Assembly (NCBI RefSeq): GCF_040412425.1
Contig: NC_089762.1
Coordinates: 18,101,712-18,165,711, forward strand
Source of the DNA: Macrobrachium rosenbergii
Taxonomy: Eukaryota > Arthropoda > Malacostraca > Decapoda > Palaemonidae
Length of the DNA: 64,000 nt
Reading direction: 5' to 3'
Positions 15,021-26,990 of the stretch are shown here, one piece after another (the first letter of the stretch is position 1; each line of letters begins with the position of its first letter). The notes beneath the pieces are model-generated. The model did no database searches. It was not told the DNA's origin and worked only from the letters and a program-made list of their open reading frames with translations. A program made the translations under genes and the position numbers.

Positions 15021-15340
15021 AAAAATGGATGTATTTATGTATGCGTGTATGTGTGTGTGTTCCAGCATAACTCTGACACGCATTGAGCAGTTTCAACCAG
15101 ACTTGGTATACATATGACTTACTATCGAGAAAAGAATATTGTGGGGGTAAGACACTAGTACCAAAGGGCACCAAAGAGGGTGGGGGTGAGAAAGGCTTCC
15201 CTGAAACAGGGCTGGTTCTGCATGTAGAATTAGTAACTATATAAACTTTACTGGTTTATTCTACCTCATTTCGTTATACATATGACTTACTATCTGGAAA
15301 AGAATACTGTGGTGGGTAATACATCACTAACACCAAAGTT
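15021..15340 (+). mobile_element. Helitron-like interspersed repeat, copy 2 (head)
   Basis: Starts AAAAATGGATGTATTTATG right after a TTATATATAT run, then GCATAACTCTGACACGCATT and ACATATGACTTACTATC, closely matching copy 1 at 10791. The ACATATGACTTAC block occurs twice (near 15110 and 15280). Later parts of the family reappear diverged at about 15750-15860. Confidence 0.6.
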
Positions 15341-15500
15341 AAGTATACCTAAGTTTCCCTAGACCACTGGCTGTTAACAGCTCTCCTAGGGCTGGCCTTT
15401 AGACTTATTTTACATGGCTGAGAACCAATGGTTACCTAGCAACAGGACCTCAGCTTACATTGTGATAAACAGACCAAACCATATTATGGCGAGTTTGAAA
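15341..15500 (-). repeat. SINE fragment, headless
   Basis: Matches the SINE at 18043-18293 through TAACAGCTCTCCTAGGGCTGG, GAACCAATGGTTACCTAGCA and CAGCTTAC, with small deletions. The tRNA-like end is not preserved. It is inserted in the Helitron-like copy. Confidence 0.72.
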
Positions 15501-16205
15501 TGATTAACATTACTAATTGTTCATGTAGTTTACAAATATGATAATCTCAAACATCTTGGGCCTACCTTAAAGTTTAAACAATTTACAAATTTCTTTTGAT
15601 AAAAGGATCAAGTGACTCATCCCTTGACTGATATTCATATTATGGGTAACTTTCTTTTACCAAAGGGGGATTCAATGATGTTCCTTTCCAGGTGATTATA
15701 AAATATAACCTTTTGCAACATATTTAGTTGATAATCATGATTTTTCTCACTAACTGAGATGAGAAGTGACACTATACCACTGCCCCTTTATTTCCAAGTT
15801 CTTAGCCCCAATAAGAAGGCTTTTTTCCAAGGATGAAATATAGATTGGCAAAAATGGCAGATATTCACAAGACTGTACACGGAATTTTATATACACACCC
15901 TTTAGTGTTGTCTTGAGATGAAAGTACATTTTTCACTTGATTGTTCTTAAATGCGACAAGTTAACACCCCTGAAAATTCTTAAGAAGATGAAGGATATCT
16001 TTCATATTATTATTATAAGCATGATTGTTCACTGTAACAAGCAAATTTTTTGTGAAAAGGAGAGAATTTCTGGAGAGATACATAGTCTTTTTGCCTGAGA
16101 GAGAGAGAGAGAGAATACACTATCAGAGAGAGAGCTATTTCAATTTCTTTGCCTTGTCATTCTAGATTTTTGGATATCTATTTCATCATCAATATATTCA
16201 GGACC
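15500..16205. other. Diverged repeat remnants, no gene seen
   Basis: Around 15750-15860 are words of the Helitron-like family (CTGAGATGAGAAG, CCAAGTTCTTAGCCCC). The remainder is AT-rich and unassigned, with short GA runs near 16098 and 16123. Confidence 0.4.
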
Positions 16206-16271
16206 TATATATATATATATATTATTTTTCACCTGTGGTAATGTGTGATATATATATATATATATATATAT

Positions 16272-16318
<47 letters not shown>
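16206..16318. repeat. Interrupted (AT)n microsatellite
   Basis: Three AT blocks separated by a 30-bp unique piece and a GGTATA break. Confidence 0.93.
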
Positions 16319-16321
<3 letters not shown>

Positions 16322-18030
16322 TATAAAGAAAAATTCAAGTGTACATGCATGAACGCAACATTTACAGTACTTACATATTGTGTATACCCACAGTAGCATT
16401 TACAGCACGCGTGCAAAGTTCAGTCTAATCGTTTTAAAAATGTCTATCAATAAATTCCCTTAACTAATGAACGTTCTTACAGAGTGTCGTGGCCAATTCA
16501 CCTCCGTTGGTCTTTGATACTTTACGATTTATCTTCAGGAGATTTTATTGGTTAGACGTGCATAAAGTTCGATTTTATTGCTCTTAATCTCTTTGCTTTA
16601 ACAACCTGATCACTGATATCAAGTTCTTGGAATGAAGGAAGCAAATGAATATATCAAGAAAGCTTTTTGATTTTGTCTTTGATATCAAGCGTGATCATTG
16701 AGATTTTTGTTTTTTGTGTAGAAACTCAAATGCTATTCGCGTTATCCAAAAGTTTATCAAGCACGCCGTAATGATGTCTGGACATTTTCTCAAACAACTC
16801 AGGGAAATGAGCATTTCGTAATGAAATATATAGAACTTTGACAAGATAGTGATGGCTTTCAGTTGGAATCATGTGAGCAGTGTGCATACACTGCATGAGA
16901 GGATGCATGCACCTCCGCGACTTGGCACACTCGAATTAAATATTTTTACATATGTTAGGAGCTTTCATGCTAAGGTTTACGATTTTGTCTTACGTCCCAG
17001 CAACAGGTTCATAATTTGTACTTAATTGCTCTAGTAGCGAGGGTGTGTTTGACCTAACAGAACCAGCGCTTGAAGCAGTACGTTGTGCAAGGCTATAAAT
17101 CAAGGATAAGCGATGGCCAGTGACTCGTCTTATTTCTGCTTTAACCACAAGTTAATTTCTTCTTCAGACTCCTGCATATAATTGTAGTGTTTATCATTTC
17201 ATTTCATCTACGTGGTTCTTCCCGCTTTTCTAATATACGAGGCAAAATACTTGGTTTCAGTGTAAGAGAGGGATATACCGAAAATGAAACGAATGTCAGC
17301 AAAAGCCCCATTAACCACTGGAAAATGTATATCTTAAAAAATATATGCCATTAAAAACAAAAGACATTAGGCTGATGATTAATTTTATAATGGTCTTGCA
17401 AATAAGATCCCTTTTATAGTGACCTTTTTTGATGTATCTGCTTTTGTTGTTGTTGTTGTTCGTACTGTGATTCGATGTCGCTCATGTTTATTGATGCTGT
17501 CAGAATGGGAAACCCAGAAAAGGTGTATGTTGAAAGCGCCCAGAATATATTCCTCAGTGACATAAGTTTCAGTTTTGATTTTTCCATCGCTCTTTATTTT
17601 TAAGAATAATTCCTCGTATTTTTCATAACTACATACACAATTTCCATGTTGCCGAATGATTCCTCGTAGTACAGACACGGTTGTCAGCATCCATTCCGAT
17701 TTCAGAATATAGTGGTAACATAACTAAAGCACTCGCGTTCTGGAAAACCAGGCTAGCAATTGATTACAATAACATTAGCATATGCTCAGACGCTGATACG
17801 CATAATACCAAAGTTACTTCCAGCATCCCAGTTTTATTTTCCTCCATCCGCCTTTTCAACGTATAATCTGAATACTGATAAGAGAGTCTCGCCTCTCTTT
17901 TCATCTCTCTCGAAATAAAAGTTTGACTTTCTTGACCAGAATCATACTGCCTGATTTTGACGCCTGAAATAATGGATCAGTGGTCATTTCCTTTTTTTCA
18001 GTAATAGCTGGCATTTATTGAATTGATATT
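16319..18030. other. Unique sequence with unassigned open frames
   Basis: The minus strand has a 101-codon open frame (17690-17385) with varied composition (words such as CSYEKYEELFLKIKSDGKI and GAFNIHLFWVSHSD) that reads more like protein than most frames here. It ends in a Thr run encoded by (GTT)n on the plus strand. No family, signal or splice context was recognised. A relic exon is possible but unproven. Confidence 0.3.
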
Positions 18031-18305
18031 AATGTCCAAAAGAAAGTATACCTTAGTTTAACCAGACCACTGAGCTGATTAACATCTCTCCTAGGGCTGG
18101 CCCGAAGGATTAGATTTATTTTACGTGGCTAAGAACCAATTGGTTACCTAGCAACGGGACGTACAGCTTATTATAACGAGAAATGAATTTCTATCACCAG
18201 AAGTAAATTTCTCTAATTCTTCATTGGCCGGTCGGAGGATCGAACGCGGGCCCAGCAGAGTGCTTGCCGAGAACGATACCAACCCGCCCAATGAATGTCC
18301 AAGAG
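18031..18305 (-). mobile_element. tRNA-derived SINE with target-site duplication
   Basis: The body (18043-18293) is flanked by near-identical 12-bp direct repeats, AATGTCCAAAAG at 18031-18042 and AATGTCCAAGAG at 18294-18305, as expected for an L1-type target-site duplication. On the minus strand the 5' head starts at about 18293 with GGCGGGTTGGTATCG. It contains CGTTCGATCC (plus 18237-18246), close to the RNA polymerase III B box GGTTCGANNCC. The tail, on the plus-strand left side, is CTTAGTTTAACCAG. Headless relatives sit at 10513 and 15341. It has no poly(A), so it probably borrows a LINE 3' end. Confidence 0.85.
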
Positions 18306-21019
18306 CTTTAGCTAGTTGGTATTTTCACAAATATGAGATTGACATTAGCGGATGACGACGCCTTAATATAAATCATTTCTCTTTCATGGAACTTTTCAGC
18401 GATCAAATCTACAAGAGCATTTCTGAATCCTAAAAAAAAAAAAAAAAAAGACTTCTTCATCGTTGGCTTGTAGATGAAATTTTCATAACTGCCCCTTTCC
18501 CATCGTGAATGCCTATATACAGTATGACAGCGCTTAAAATACATATTTAAAAGTTCAACACGAGAGAGATTATGTGCTCTAATATTTTTTTTACAGATTA
18601 TTTTGAAATCGGCATCTGTTTGATACACAGAGGAACTTAACATGAGCAAAGTGTGACTGTGTGTCCTGAATAGATTTTAATCAGCGCCTTGCTCATCGGT
18701 AGTCTTACACATCGTCGTGGGGTAAATTATCTTCGAAAGCATATGAAATTACTTTCTTTTGCAGTGAATATTTGATTTAAATACATGTGAAGAGAAAAAG
18801 TTAATACATCCGATTAGCAATATTAAATGCATTCCGTAACTAGTTATATCGTCTCATAAGAAAAGAGCTACAAAATCATTGTTATGGAAAGTTTCCCGGA
18901 ATATTCGCTATCTGCAGCAATATTGTTTTAATACTACTGTGAAATAACAAATGAATTATTTTGACAGTCATATAGCATGCACTACTTACAGCATGAATTT
19001 TCGTTCATCAAAAGAATTTGTGTGAACTAATTCCAGTCCAAATGTGAAGGAAGGTTATTTTATATAATAGTTACAACCTGACGCAACTGTACTCATCCTC
19101 AGCCACTGAGAGAGTCGTCCGTATTTGACACTGGAAGAACGAACAAGGGGTGCAGTAGGGAAAACTGGTGTTAGGCATAATATTGGAAGAAGTTGCTAAC
19201 TAGAAGTAACGTTGCGCTGGTCTCCTATGAAAAGATGCTGCGTTGGTAGAACGTGTATGTTTTGTGATGTGTGGTTTAATTAATGTCTCAAGTATACATT
19301 TGGTTGATTAAAGTATATATCTCCTCTGTAATCAGTTGTTTCAGGAAGGACATTCGACTGATGTTCTAGTGAAAGCCGCTTTGCTCGTTAACAAAAGCAA
19401 GTGTAACTTTATAAAAAGAGAAGTATAGTGACAGCAAAGATCGCGTTTGGTATGTGAGGAATATTCACAGATTAACAAGTAAGAAAGGAATTGACATTTA
19501 TCTCTTCTATCTAAGAACCGACAATTGCCTCTAAGCCCGTCTTTGAACGGAACTTCTCTTCCCTTCGTGATGAGGAGCAGCTCAGCTCCGCACCCATAGC
19601 TTCTCCTCGGCCTCCGCCCACGTCTCCATAGAATTTTAAACACGACCGGCGTTCTTGCCATAGTTGAACATTATCATCGGTAAACTACCGTAAATCACCT
19701 TAAAGTGCCGTAAACTACCAGCTCGCTCATTATCGCCGTCACCTTCGGCCCCTATAAGGTAATTGGAACGATGCCGTCATTTACATAAAAGATGATGGAT
19801 ACAAGGGGCTCATCACGAAACGAGAAGCCAACTTCAGCGAGAACTTTCCTTTCCACTTCTTTTTTATCTAAAGTATTCTTTCTTGGAAGAGGAATCCCAT
19901 GCTATAGATCTGGTTACCCTCTAGAAGGATATCAGTTTTATCTTTATGCTTATGTTTATACAGTAAACTTCAAAACCGATTTATATCTGGTCTGTTCGCG
20001 ATAAAAGAAAAACTCTGAGAGATTAAAGTATGTCTGACTTTGATTAGTGGAACAATATAACGTGACCCCTTATTTTTTCAGCATTGTTTCCAAGGAAACA
20101 CTTCCAAGTAATAAAATGCATGGTATTTAATTACATTTTATAAATATTTTTTCCTTGATTTATTAGAACCAAGATCCATTTCTCATTCTTGTTGGTGGCT
20201 GGAGAGAGTAACAGCCCGAAACTCGTAAACATATTGATCTCTGACTCATTGCTTGACCTCTCCTAGGAGTCGCCATTTACCAGGACAAAGAGGCATTTAT
20301 TCTTACTTTGACAGAATTTTAAGCTACCGATTCCATTTTTTTCTTTCTTATATTAATAAATTCAATTACTTATTGTTTTGATATATATTCTTTGGTTTTA
20401 ATTTCATTAATGCAGTTGTTGATGGCAGTTACGGACTAATCGTTAGTTCTACGAAATTAATATGATTTGCTATCATCTTGGGATCGCTCTTGATAAATAT
20501 ACTGTTTTAGTTTCTCATTAAAGAATTTTGCCATCACGGATTGCCTACATGCACATTTAAAAGTGTTCGTAACGGTTACGAAACTAAATACAATTTCTTA
20601 ATATTAAATGAACCAAAAATTCTTCATGTGAAATGTTTCAGTCGTGAAGAATTTACTTGTACGTGAAACAGTTGTAGCGAAGATACATCCTCCTCTATCA
20701 TAGGATGATTTATTTTGCACATGAAATGAAAGCCAGTCGTAGGTGGTATGGTGAAATGGTAGGTTTCGTTGAGGAAAATATGTTTCGAGGCACTGTAGCC
20801 AAGTTGAAGGTAGATTGGTGTGGAAGTAAGCAAACGAACGAATATGGAATGCATGAGGGAAATGCAAGTGGAAATGATGAGAGCCAAATAAATTTCGGGA
20901 GCTTTGAGTAGGAGATTTACTTGTAAAGTAAGTCTTTTTGGAATAGACTACATAGACAGTGACTCTCTGACAACCAAATCATCGAATAAAAGATGCAAGT
21001 GGGAAGATACTATCAGAAT
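18306..21019. other. Unique sequence, no gene firmly seen
   Basis: A GC-richer patch at about 19540-19800 contains a minus-strand ATG-started frame of 106 codons (19661-19341) with an Arg-rich start (WRRGRRPRRSYG) and a small repeat of the word CCGTAAA at 19680-19715. It could be a first exon or promoter area, but no family or splice signal was recognised. The rest is AT-rich. Confidence 0.35.
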
Positions 21020-21885
21020 CGAAAACGGATTTGTGTTGGGTGAGTGAGCATTTTAAAGAGTTGCTGAATGGGATGGGCAAAGGAGAGGCAAAAGTAAAGT
21101 ATTTACAGTAATATTAGGAATAAGACTAAAACATTAAGGAGAAAAATGGAGCGATATAGTTGATGAGAGTACAACTGACAGGCGGAATGGGGTGTGAAAG
21201 TTGCGCTTCAATGAACCAAAGGTTCATTAGAAGTGGAAGAGAGGAATAATTATCGCTTTATGAAAAAAGTGAATAGGCTTTCGCAGCAGTTTTGAATATG
21301 TATAATTGTCTTGTTTAACTGGAAGAGTTCTGTAGGAGAACACGAGACAGACAGATGAACTGGTAGGGTGAAGTATGGGATAAGACAAAGAAGGTCTTTT
21401 ATGGATCATTTGTTGATTATGGAACAGTTTTGTGAGAAATTCGAAAGAGAGGACTATGTGATGTAATGTGGAGGAACTCGATGCTTTGGGTACGATTGTT
21501 TTGACTTTCTATAGCAATAAAAACGATTACAGTGAAAATGCAGATTTTTACAAGTATAAACTGACCGATAAAACTGTTAATGGACAGAGCTGTACCATGC
21601 TTCCAGGGCTGTTTATTATCGATATAGATGTAATGTAATGCAAGTTAAAGGAGAAGGAAAACATTCAGGTGCGAGTTAACCATATAAGGGAAGAGATCGT
21701 TACCCGGTGAATCTGCAGATTTTTATGGACAAGACAGTATTGGCTGGGATAGCGAAAAAAAGTTCAAAATGATGATGAAAACGTTGTTATTAGAAATAAT
21801 GCCGTAATAGGCCTTGTATTGGAGAGTTTATTGATAACATGCATTAGGAAAACAATTATTGAATGAGCATGCAGAAAACATCAGT
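21020..21885 (+). pseudogene. Heavily decayed LINE RT relic
   Basis: Plus-strand words match the LINE type at 6270: VSEHFKELLNG near 21035 (normally just upstream of the RT), QSCTMLPGLFIIDIDVM near 21590-21635 (the palm GCxxSPxLFNI block), and a degraded LQIFMDKTVLAGIAKKS near 21715-21765 where the YADD box should be, with both Asp residues disturbed. Multiple frameshifts are present. It stops at the (AT)n tract. Confidence 0.65.
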
Positions 21886-21908
21886 TTTTGAAACATGCAC
21901 TCACACAT

Positions 21909-21916
21909 ATATACAG

Positions 21917-22001
<85 letters not shown>
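21909..22001. repeat. (AT)n microsatellite
   Basis: About 90 bases of AT ending exactly where TGTTACGTAGG begins. Confidence 0.97.
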
Positions 22002-22004
<3 letters not shown>

Positions 22005-23248
22005 ACGTAGGTCCTTTGGCAGATGAGGTTAATTATTAATTACTGTGATTTATGTAGCCTTGCTTTACCTAAGACCCACATAATCCTCTCAATTAAGGCT
22101 AAAAGTTACCCAAAAGACAGATAATTAGCGTAATTAGATTTGGTCACCAGTTGAAACTAAGTTATTGAATGTTTTGATTTATTCTGAACAAATGAATTAA
22201 ATAAACCACATCTGTCAACCATCTAATTCAACAGAAAAATGAATGAAAATGAGAAAATCTTACAGGAGCCAATAATAACTCCCACTTCGTCACACTCGGA
22301 CACACAATATTTTCCCCTATGTTCGGGTAGGTTGCAACAGCAGTTCTCTAGTGTATTATGGCTAGTTCTTCTCCCAAACAAGGGTATGACCAGGTTCCAA
22401 GGCGTGCCCGATTCCTAGAGAGACATATCCAGATAACACTTAAACTCCAGACCCTCTCACTTATCCTTAATTACTGCAAGGGGTGTATCTTAAATCGAGA
22501 ATGTTATGTTAACACCATGGAGGATACTTATGCAATCTCACTAGGCAACAGTAATTGTACTTCATATAATCGACTTCATAAATGGGAAATGGTTTTACTA
22601 TGATTTCCTTAGTCAGTGACTAATAAGAGAGAAACTTGAAAAGGAAAATAAGGGGAGAGATCTAAAGGGTGGAACTGGGGGTAATTGTCATCTCCAGACT
22701 TACCTTAGTTGTATAATGCTATGATCACTTGCATCCGATGCCCAGGGTTGTTGAAGCACTTTCTCTGCAGTTCCGTAAAGATTAGAGGACAAAGGGGGGA
22801 AGCTGAGAGAGAGAGAGAGAGTGAGAGAGAGGGAAGCTTGTGCTCTCACTACTGGTGACCACTGGACTGCCAACCTGGGTCGAGTGCATGGGTGGTTGCT
22901 TGTAAACAACTCCTGCTTCGTCGCCTGCGGGTAGCCTAAAAATAACAAAACTCACCAGTACGAAGTTCAGGGTAATGTGAGCTTAAAGTATACCCTAACC
23001 ATAGGTGGCCCTAGTAAAACCTATCCTGTTGGATAGGTCCCTAAACTAAACCAATAATCCTCTAAGACAGTTGGCACTTTTTGAAACACAACAACCAGCT
23101 CTTGGCTTCCCTCCCACATGGTTGTACAAAGAGGAAGCTTTTTTGGGGCTTCCCTTTCTTTATTTTTTTTTTTTTTTTGGCTATATTTCTACTATATCAA
23201 AGAAGAGAGGTTGAACAGCATAATATTTTTAATAGCTCCCTCCCCTTA
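22002..23248 (-). mobile_element. Possible LTR of the Gypsy-like element
   Basis: On the minus strand this block would end CCTACGTAACA, a plausible LTR terminus (…CA), abutting a microsatellite. A purine-rich AAGGGGAGGGAG run lies at plus 23236-23248 (as its complement) and resembles a polypurine tract next to a 3' LTR. The block sits downstream of a minus-strand gag-protease. No second LTR copy is in the window and the start dinucleotide is unclear, so this is suggestive only. The block also holds a GA run (22805-22833). Confidence 0.3.
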
Positions 23249-24050
23249 AAAAGGCCTTCACTCCCTTTCGGTCGTGAAGGTCTGTGCTAAGCAATCTGTT
23301 CGCCACGATTACTTTACTCTTTTCCCATGAACAGATTTGTCCCTTGCAATCCAACTAGCTAAGGATCTACCTGGCTCTAGAAAGGGCTATGAGCTTTAAC
23401 CTCTTACTTCTACAGACTCCTAACACTGCTTAAAGGTGCTTACGGTTATTTACGTGCTACCTCTGATGATCATGATCATGATATTCAGTCCTAGCCAGTT
23501 GGTACATTCAGTGGTATCTCCTATGACATAACCTATTAGAACACTGCCATAGTACCAATGTAAAGGACAATGAACTAGTTAAGTTACAATCTTACACGTA
23601 TGCAATGTCTTACACTAGAATTTGCAATCACAGTAAACAGAAATACAACCTGTGTTCTGTACACGAGGTTTGCCTTGTGTGATAAATGCTTGCCTCAACT
23701 GAGGTATCATGCCATGCATGTCATGAGCTCAGTGGCTCTATTCACAACAGTTAGGATGACTGGCTTCGCAATTACAATATACTTACATGGTTACTGCTGC
23801 TCGTTGTAAGGTGTAAGTGACAAGGTTACTGTTACAATATACTCAATCTGGTCTAGGCTGTTAGTAAGACAGAGATCACGCTGGCTTCTTCCTCTGGCCA
23901 GGAGCCAGGATCACTCTGAGATGGAAAGGCACTGTGTCAAGAGGGCATGAGTGCCGAGATGAGCTCATGGCTCTGGCAACTGCTTGGCTCTCTTCCGCCC
24001 CTTCCTCTTCTTCTTCAGGTTCCTCCAAGGCCTATCTATGTCAGTCCTAG
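23249..24050. other. Retroelement-associated sequence, no domain seen
   Basis: Moderately GC-rich compared with the flanks, matching the gag block composition. No RT, RNase H or integrase motif was found where pol would be expected. The element is probably deleted here. Confidence 0.35.
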
Positions 24051-25835
24051 GAGGTGATGAAGGCACCGACTCTGGGGAAAGGCCAGAAGGGCTAGCGGGC
24101 ACGAAGTCGGGTAACCTCAGAGGCTACAGGGGGGTTCCCTACGCAGGCTACTGCGACAACCAGAGCAAGAGCAGTCTCAACCTCTGCGTCCGGGGAGGCC
24201 AGTTCCTGGTCTCCCAGAGAAGGTGTAGCAGGTTGATCCACTAGGGGTTCATCCTCTGGGGATGGATTTGGTGAGGAAGAAGTGTTGGGTGCTGGAGACT
24301 CACAGGTTGCTAGGATTAGTGCCATGGTGGATCCTGGATCTCCTGGAGGAGGATCCTCCTCATGATCTGGATCTGGCATCAGGTCCTCTTCAAGTGGTGG
24401 CTCAGCGTCCGAGACGGACAGAGCGTGGCACTGCTCAGCGCTCGCAAGTGGCACTGGTAGCAATTGAAGGTCAGGCATGCCTGACGAGGGGTCTGGAGGT
24501 GCAGTACCTCACTGATGGCTGAGTTGGGCTGGGACAGAGATTCCTGTCACAGCTGGAGGTCAGAGCCTCTTGGAGAGTCTTGATCGGGAACGTCCACTCG
24601 GCGTTGCTTGCTTGGGCAGCCCTCCCAATTAGTGGAGTGGCCTGTCACCTGGCAGGCTCTACAGCTGCCGTGCATCTCTGGAATGTCCTTTAGTAGGAAA
24701 GGGAGGACTAGGCCTAGAGTTGTTTTGTGCGTGCCCCTTCCGCTGACCACTTCGGTGGGCAGAAGGTGGTTCTTCTTCTTGGGGTGGCATGCCAGTCAAA
24801 GTGGCTGTGCCTTGATTTGGTGATCCTACAGCTGGGGCCTCCGTGGAGGAGGTAGTGTGGCTGTGAAGTGGCATTGGGGGAGGGCCTCCCCAGAGGAGGT
24901 CCCGACCCAACAGGAAATCCACTCCCGGCCAAATTCCACCCACCATGCCAAGGTGGTGAGGTAGTGTGCCCCAAGGTGTCGCAACCTAGAGCTTGACTGT
25001 GGGAATGGTGGTGGGGCCCTCTATCCATTTCATCTCCCACCGATTTTGCTCATCAGCCGTGGCACTGGCTGGCACTTGGGCCCTGGAAATTAGGCTAACA
25101 TCTGCTGTGGTGTGTACCGTGACCAGAAGGGCCACGGGCAGGCTAGAGCCATTAAGGGGTGCCACCGAGATGAACTGGGTATCCAGTCTCTCAGGGTGAA
25201 GTCTCTTCTTCGGCCTGACCATGGAGAATGAGGTGCTAATTAGGTTGACGAACTTGGTGGCTGGGACATGATCTGGGCAGGCTGGGTGTCCAGCACTATA
25301 GTGGCCGGCAGCACCACAGGATTGGCACGGACCTTTTGCAGGGGCTCGGTAACCTGTGGTGACTGTTGGTGGAGAGGGTTGAGTGGACGTAGAGGGAGCG
25401 GAGTTCTGGTTGTTAGTAGGAGGCTGCCTATTGTTGCCCAACTTGTAGCGGCACTCAGCTTCAGTGTGCCCCAACTTCTTACAGTGGGTGCACGTGGGCT
25501 TGCTAGGGAGTCCGTTCTTCGGGTGAGTCGAGCCTGAGAGGTACCCGGGTGGCACTATGCGCCGTTGAGATGTGCTGTGGGACTGGTTGTAGGTTTCCTA
25601 TGAATCGGCCATACGGCAAGCCTCCATAACGATGGTGTACTGCTTATCGTTGAGATACACAGCAAGGGGCCCAGGCACACATTGGAAAAGATCCTCTACC
25701 ATGGTCTGATTGAAAAGGTCCACGAATGTAGTGCACGACAGTGAGTTGAACCAGTGGGTACCAGACTGGGTCTTGTGATAGGCCCGTTCTGTCCAAGACC
25801 AGCCGACTTCCTTGGCAATACCTGGGAACTGCTAT
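24051..25835 (-). pseudogene. Gypsy-like LTR retrotransposon gag-protease relic
   Basis: The minus strand keeps one reading frame from 25831 to about 24660. Order: SCAN-like gag core (FNQTMVEDLFQCVPGPL, VMEACRMADS), a CCHC knuckle CTHCKKLGHTEAEC (near 25490-25450), and a second variant knuckle CQSCGAAGHYSAGHPAC (near 25330-25280). Then comes an aspartic-protease-like segment whose expected DTGA reads HTTADVSLIS (near 25120-25085), so the catalytic Asp is lost, and then VDFLLGRDLL (near 24925-24895). Three in-frame stops, all TAG, fall at 25598-25600, 24986-24988 and 24659-24661. A third knuckle-like CRACQVTGHSTNWEGC lies in another frame near 24670-24620. A Pro/Glu/Asp-rich frame follows (24478-24092). 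RT, RNase H and integrase are absent. The 5' side is cut at 25835, where the palindrome begins. Confidence 0.85.
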
Positions 25836-25857
25836 CTCTATTTCACCGTGGTTATTT

Positions 25858-26802
<945 letters not shown>

Positions 26803-26990
26803 ATGTAAAATTTCCCGTTTAAGTTGACTCTCGTTTTTTATGTTCTGACTTTGCCTCTGTATATTTTTCTGTAATTTTTATTGTCAATGCTTTTTGTTTT
26901 CTTTAATTCTAGAACCCCTGATGATGTAATCATGGATTATGAAACGTTGGGAACAAACATGTAATCAAACGACTATTCAAGAGTATTCCT
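26803..26990 (+). mobile_element. Penelope-like element tail with hammerhead-like core
   Basis: Near 26916-26955 the plus strand reads CCCTGATGATGTAATC, then ATGGATTATGAAACGTTGGG. CTGATGA and GAAAC are the two conserved strands of the hammerhead ribozyme core, separated by a stem TAATC/GATTA with an ATG loop. The CGAAACGTTG-type word is common in Penelope-like element ends. The expected stem III and an NUH cleavage site matching stem I were not convincing, so this copy may be inactive. The family call is inference. Confidence 0.45.

Noticed and set aside
14619..15083. Long minus-strand frame with a Ser-Leu run
   Set aside because: The middle is the (AG)n microsatellite read as Leu-Ser. Only the last third is LINE-derived.
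24262..24522. Plus-strand open frames across 23984-25537
   Set aside because: They are antisense shadows of the minus-strand gag-protease relic and its Pro/Glu-rich linker.
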